Shown here: positions 62,243 to 64,000 of the stretch, one piece after another
How positions within the stretch are numbered: position 1 is the first letter of the stretch
Layout of the letters: each line of letters starts with the position of its first letter
Source: Pseudomonadota bacterium
GTDB lineage: Bacteria; Pseudomonadota; Gammaproteobacteria; Xanthomonadales; Rhodanobacteraceae
Assembly (NCBI GenBank): GCA_023388255.1
Contig: JAEWGO010000002.1
Coordinates: 434,001-498,000 of the forward strand
Length of the DNA stretch: 64,000 bases
Reading direction: 5' to 3'
Position numbers and translations under genes: made by a program
The notes under the pieces: model-generated
The model's input: only the letters and a program-made list of their open reading frames with translations
What the model was told of the DNA's origin: nothing
Databases searched by the model: none

Positions 62243-63073
62243 TCAGTCGTCGTCGCGATCGCGCGGCAGCGAAACCTTGCCGCGCACGTCGTCGTGATGC
62301 ACGTCGCCCGAACCCTTCGCCCGCACCGTGAAGTCACCACCGACGTCGCCCACGCCTACGTCGCCGGAACCGATTGCACCGATCGTCACGTCGCGACCGA
62401 CATGCCGGGCGGACACATCGCCCGATCCGACCTTGTCGATCGTGACGCTGCCGCCGACGGTATCGAACTGCAGGTCGCCCGAGCCCGTGCGCGCGACCTT
62501 CACGTCGCCACGCACCTTGCGCAAAGAGATGTCGCCGGAGGAACTCGAGCGCACCTCGACGCTGCCGACGTCGCCGCCATTGACATCGCCCGAACTGACT
62601 TCGATGGTCAGCGGACCTGCGATTGTGTCGACGCGCAGATCGCCGGAGCTCGCATCGAACGAGAGCGCCGCTACGTTGCGCACGTCGGCGTCGCCGGAGC
62701 TGGCCCTGATCTCGGCCGCGAGCGCTGCTGGCGCGCGCACGCGCAGGTTGACATATGCATAGCTCGACCCGAACCAGCTCCAGCCTTTCTGGCGTTCCTG
62801 CCGCGGCGTGATCGTCAGGCGGTCGCCGCTGCGCTGCTGGTCGACGCCAAGGTTGGCAAGCCAGGCGTGATCGGAGGCACAAGCACGGCCACGCACCTCG
62901 ACTTTGGCAAGTCCCGGCACGCCCTCGAGGACGACGTCGCTGGAACCGAGCGCGAACGCGACGGTTTTCAGGCCGGCGGCATCGACGTCGAAATCGTGCT
63001 GGGCGGTGAAGCGGCATTCGTCGGCCAGCGCGAACGAGGGCGCCAGACAGATCAGCAAAAGCAGAGTGCGCAT
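62243..63073 (-). CDS. Exported DUF4097/DUF2807-type beta-repeat protein
   Basis: A 276-residue protein with signal peptide (RTLLLLICLAPSFALA) and GGAGG before ATG 63073. From about residue 130 it consists of short repeats of the type ASSGDVxVxxVxG (SSGDADVRNV, SSGDLRVDTI, GSGDVSARHV, GSGDVGVGDV), the pattern of DUF4097 parallel beta-strand repeats. Probably a periplasmic or surface beta-solenoid. Role unknown. Confidence 0.85.
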   Translation of the reverse strand: MRTLLLLICLAPSFALADECRFTAQHDFDVDAAGLKTVAFALGSSDVVLEGVPGLAKVEVRGRACASDHAWLANLGVDQQRSGDRLTITPRQERQKGWSWFGSSYAYVNLRVRAPAALAAEIRASSGDADVRNVAALSFDASSGDLRVDTIAGPLTIEVSSGDVNGGDVGSVEVRSSSSGDISLRKVRGDVKVARTGSGDLQFDTVGGSVTIDKVGSGDVSARHVGRDVTIGAIGSGDVGVGDVGGDFTVRAKGSGDVHHDDVRGKVSLPRDRDDD

Positions 63074-63341
63074 TGCGTGTCCTCCATTGGGTTCCGTCAC
63101 TTCGATGCGCGCCGGCACGCGGGGGTTTAATCCGGCGCCGGAAAGCCGGAAATGACATCCGGCATTCCATCACCGTTGCAATGCCCCACTCCAGTGGCGC
63201 GAATCAACGGCCTGCGCAAACGGTTCGGAGCGGGCGCAGCGCGCGCCGATCGGCATGACCTCAATCGTTTTTTCGACACCCACGGAAATGTATACGGCGA
63301 CACGTCTATACTGCGGCCGCTGAATCCACAGGGGTGATTCC

Positions 63342-63665
63342 ATGCAAGCGAAACGCTCTGGCGCGCGCCCGCGCGCCCGTCTTGTGGTGCCCGCGTTGAC
63401 CGCGACGACCTGGATATTGGCACTCGCCGTTCCTTGGTCCGGTTTGAGCGCCGGTACCACGCCTACCTACCGCATCGACTTCCACCGCATCAGCGCCGGC
63501 GGTGGCGCCGCGCGCGGCAGTTGCTCGCGTCTGTCGGGCACGCTCGGACAAACGGCCCCCGGATACTCGAGCGGCAGCACCAATTCGGTCATCGCCGGAT
63601 TCTGGCTGGCTGCGCCGACGGAAGGCCAAGACCAACTGTTCTTCAACGGATTCGAGAGGTGCTGA
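63342..63665 (+). CDS. Small secreted protein with C-terminal FFNGFE tail
   Basis: A 107-residue protein with an N-terminal hydrophobic export segment (VPALTATTWILALAVPWSGL, after a basic n-region). It has a mature part with GTLGQTAPGYSSG and SVIAGFW and ends DQLFFNGFERC. The tail matches those of the FG-GAP protein and metalloprotease in this window. No catalytic motif. Its stop is one base before the next gene's ATG, so the two are almost certainly co-translated. Confidence 0.65.
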   Translation: MQAKRSGARPRARLVVPALTATTWILALAVPWSGLSAGTTPTYRIDFHRISAGGGAARGSCSRLSGTLGQTAPGYSSGSTNSVIAGFWLAAPTEGQDQLFFNGFERC

Positions 63666-63666
63666 G

Positions 63667-64000
63667 ATGAAACGCAACCGACTTTTTGCCGTGCTAGCGG
63701 CGGCCCTCGTATCCACGGCCGCGATGGATATCGGCGCCGCGCCATTGGCCGCGCAATCGACCGCATTCACCTATCAGGGACAGCTCAATGCGGGCGGCAA
63801 GCTGCCGAGCGCCCTGTACCAGTTCACGTTCACGCTGTATGACGCACCGACCGGCGGTGCGCCGGTGGTCGGAACGTCGCCGGTCCAGCAGTCGATCCAG
63901 GTCATCGATGGCCTGTTCACGACGGACCTCGACTTCGGCCAGATTTTCAACGGCACGCAGTACTGGCTTGAAATCCAAGTCGGCAGCACGGTCTCCAACG
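63667..64000 (+). CDS. Secreted protein, N-terminal part only
   Basis: The gene starts at ATG 63667, one base after the previous stop, and runs off the right edge after 111 codons. It has a signal peptide (LFAVLAAALVSTAAM) followed by FTYQGQLNAGGKLPSALYQFTFTLYDA and LFTTDLDFGQIFNGTQYWLEI. This domain is found at the N-terminus of large secreted or tail-fibre/collagen-like proteins. Whether it ends in the same NGFE tail cannot be seen. Confidence 0.7.
   Translation, partial: MKRNRLFAVLAAALVSTAAMDIGAAPLAAQSTAFTYQGQLNAGGKLPSALYQFTFTLYDAPTGGAPVVGTSPVQQSIQVIDGLFTTDLDFGQIFNGTQYWLEIQVGSTVSN

Overview
The window is high-GC gammaproteobacterial chromosome. Gene content (ftsEX next to rpoH, thiSG-trmB, a class I aldolase/pyk/pgk group, sigma factor/DUF3619/DUF3106, EmrRAB) and several secreted proteins ending in an F-x-[ND]-G-F tail suggest Xanthomonadales, probably Rhodanobacteraceae (Dokdonella-like). 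This placement is inferred from family knowledge; no 16S gene is present.

Layout. 1-3.4 kb: a truncated MATE exporter, a DUF3667 membrane protein, and a three-gene overlapping unit of sigma factor, DUF3619 and DUF3106. 3.4-10.7 kb: a DnaA-box cluster upstream of priA, a 14-repeat FG-GAP secreted protein and a CadC-type regulator. 10.8-16.6 kb: the leftward unit ftsE-ftsX-response regulator-ung, then rpoH preceded by a perfect CIRCE (HrcA) operator, plus a lone gspF. 16.9-19.6 kb: a complete group II intron (RNA domains, reverse transcriptase/maturase/HNH protein) splits a tRNA-Gly(CCC) gene in its anticodon arm and carries a second, complete tRNA-Gly(CCC) inside itself. 19.8-36.4 kb: FecR/DUF6600 protein, thiS-thiG-trmB-SLC13, Rieske protein, EamA exporter, a MacB-like ABC efflux operon, DUF3052, FAH hydrolase, mscL and an M28 peptidase. 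36.4-48.3 kb: TrmH methyltransferase, a frameshifted pectin-lyase-like repeat protein, GNAT, the marR-emrA-small gene-emrB operon, macrodomain protein, cysteine synthase and a 14-repeat RCC1 protein. 48.3-56.4 kb: fba, pyk and pgk on one strand, interspersed with unrelated genes. 56.5-64 kb: OsmC protein, NYN protein, a degenerate serine hydrolase, META/DUF4377 lipoprotein, thioredoxin, DUF488, a UDG-like protein, a DUF4097 protein and two small secreted proteins at the edge.

Most notable system: the intron and its cargo tRNA. EBS1 and EBS2 of the intron are each perfectly complementary to six bases of the interrupted tRNA's anticodon arm. The internal tRNA has the same anticodon loop, D arm and T arm, but four of its five anticodon-stem pairs are changed by compensatory substitutions that break both recognition sites. 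This looks like a mobile intron that replaces the tRNA it destroys with a copy it cannot attack. Other leads are HrcA control of rpoH, a shared C-terminal F-x-[ND]-G-F tail on secreted proteins, and DnaA boxes at priA.

Most genes are ordinary housekeeping or membrane and secretion genes with high GC at third codon positions. Convergent gene pairs are commonly separated by strong hairpin terminators.
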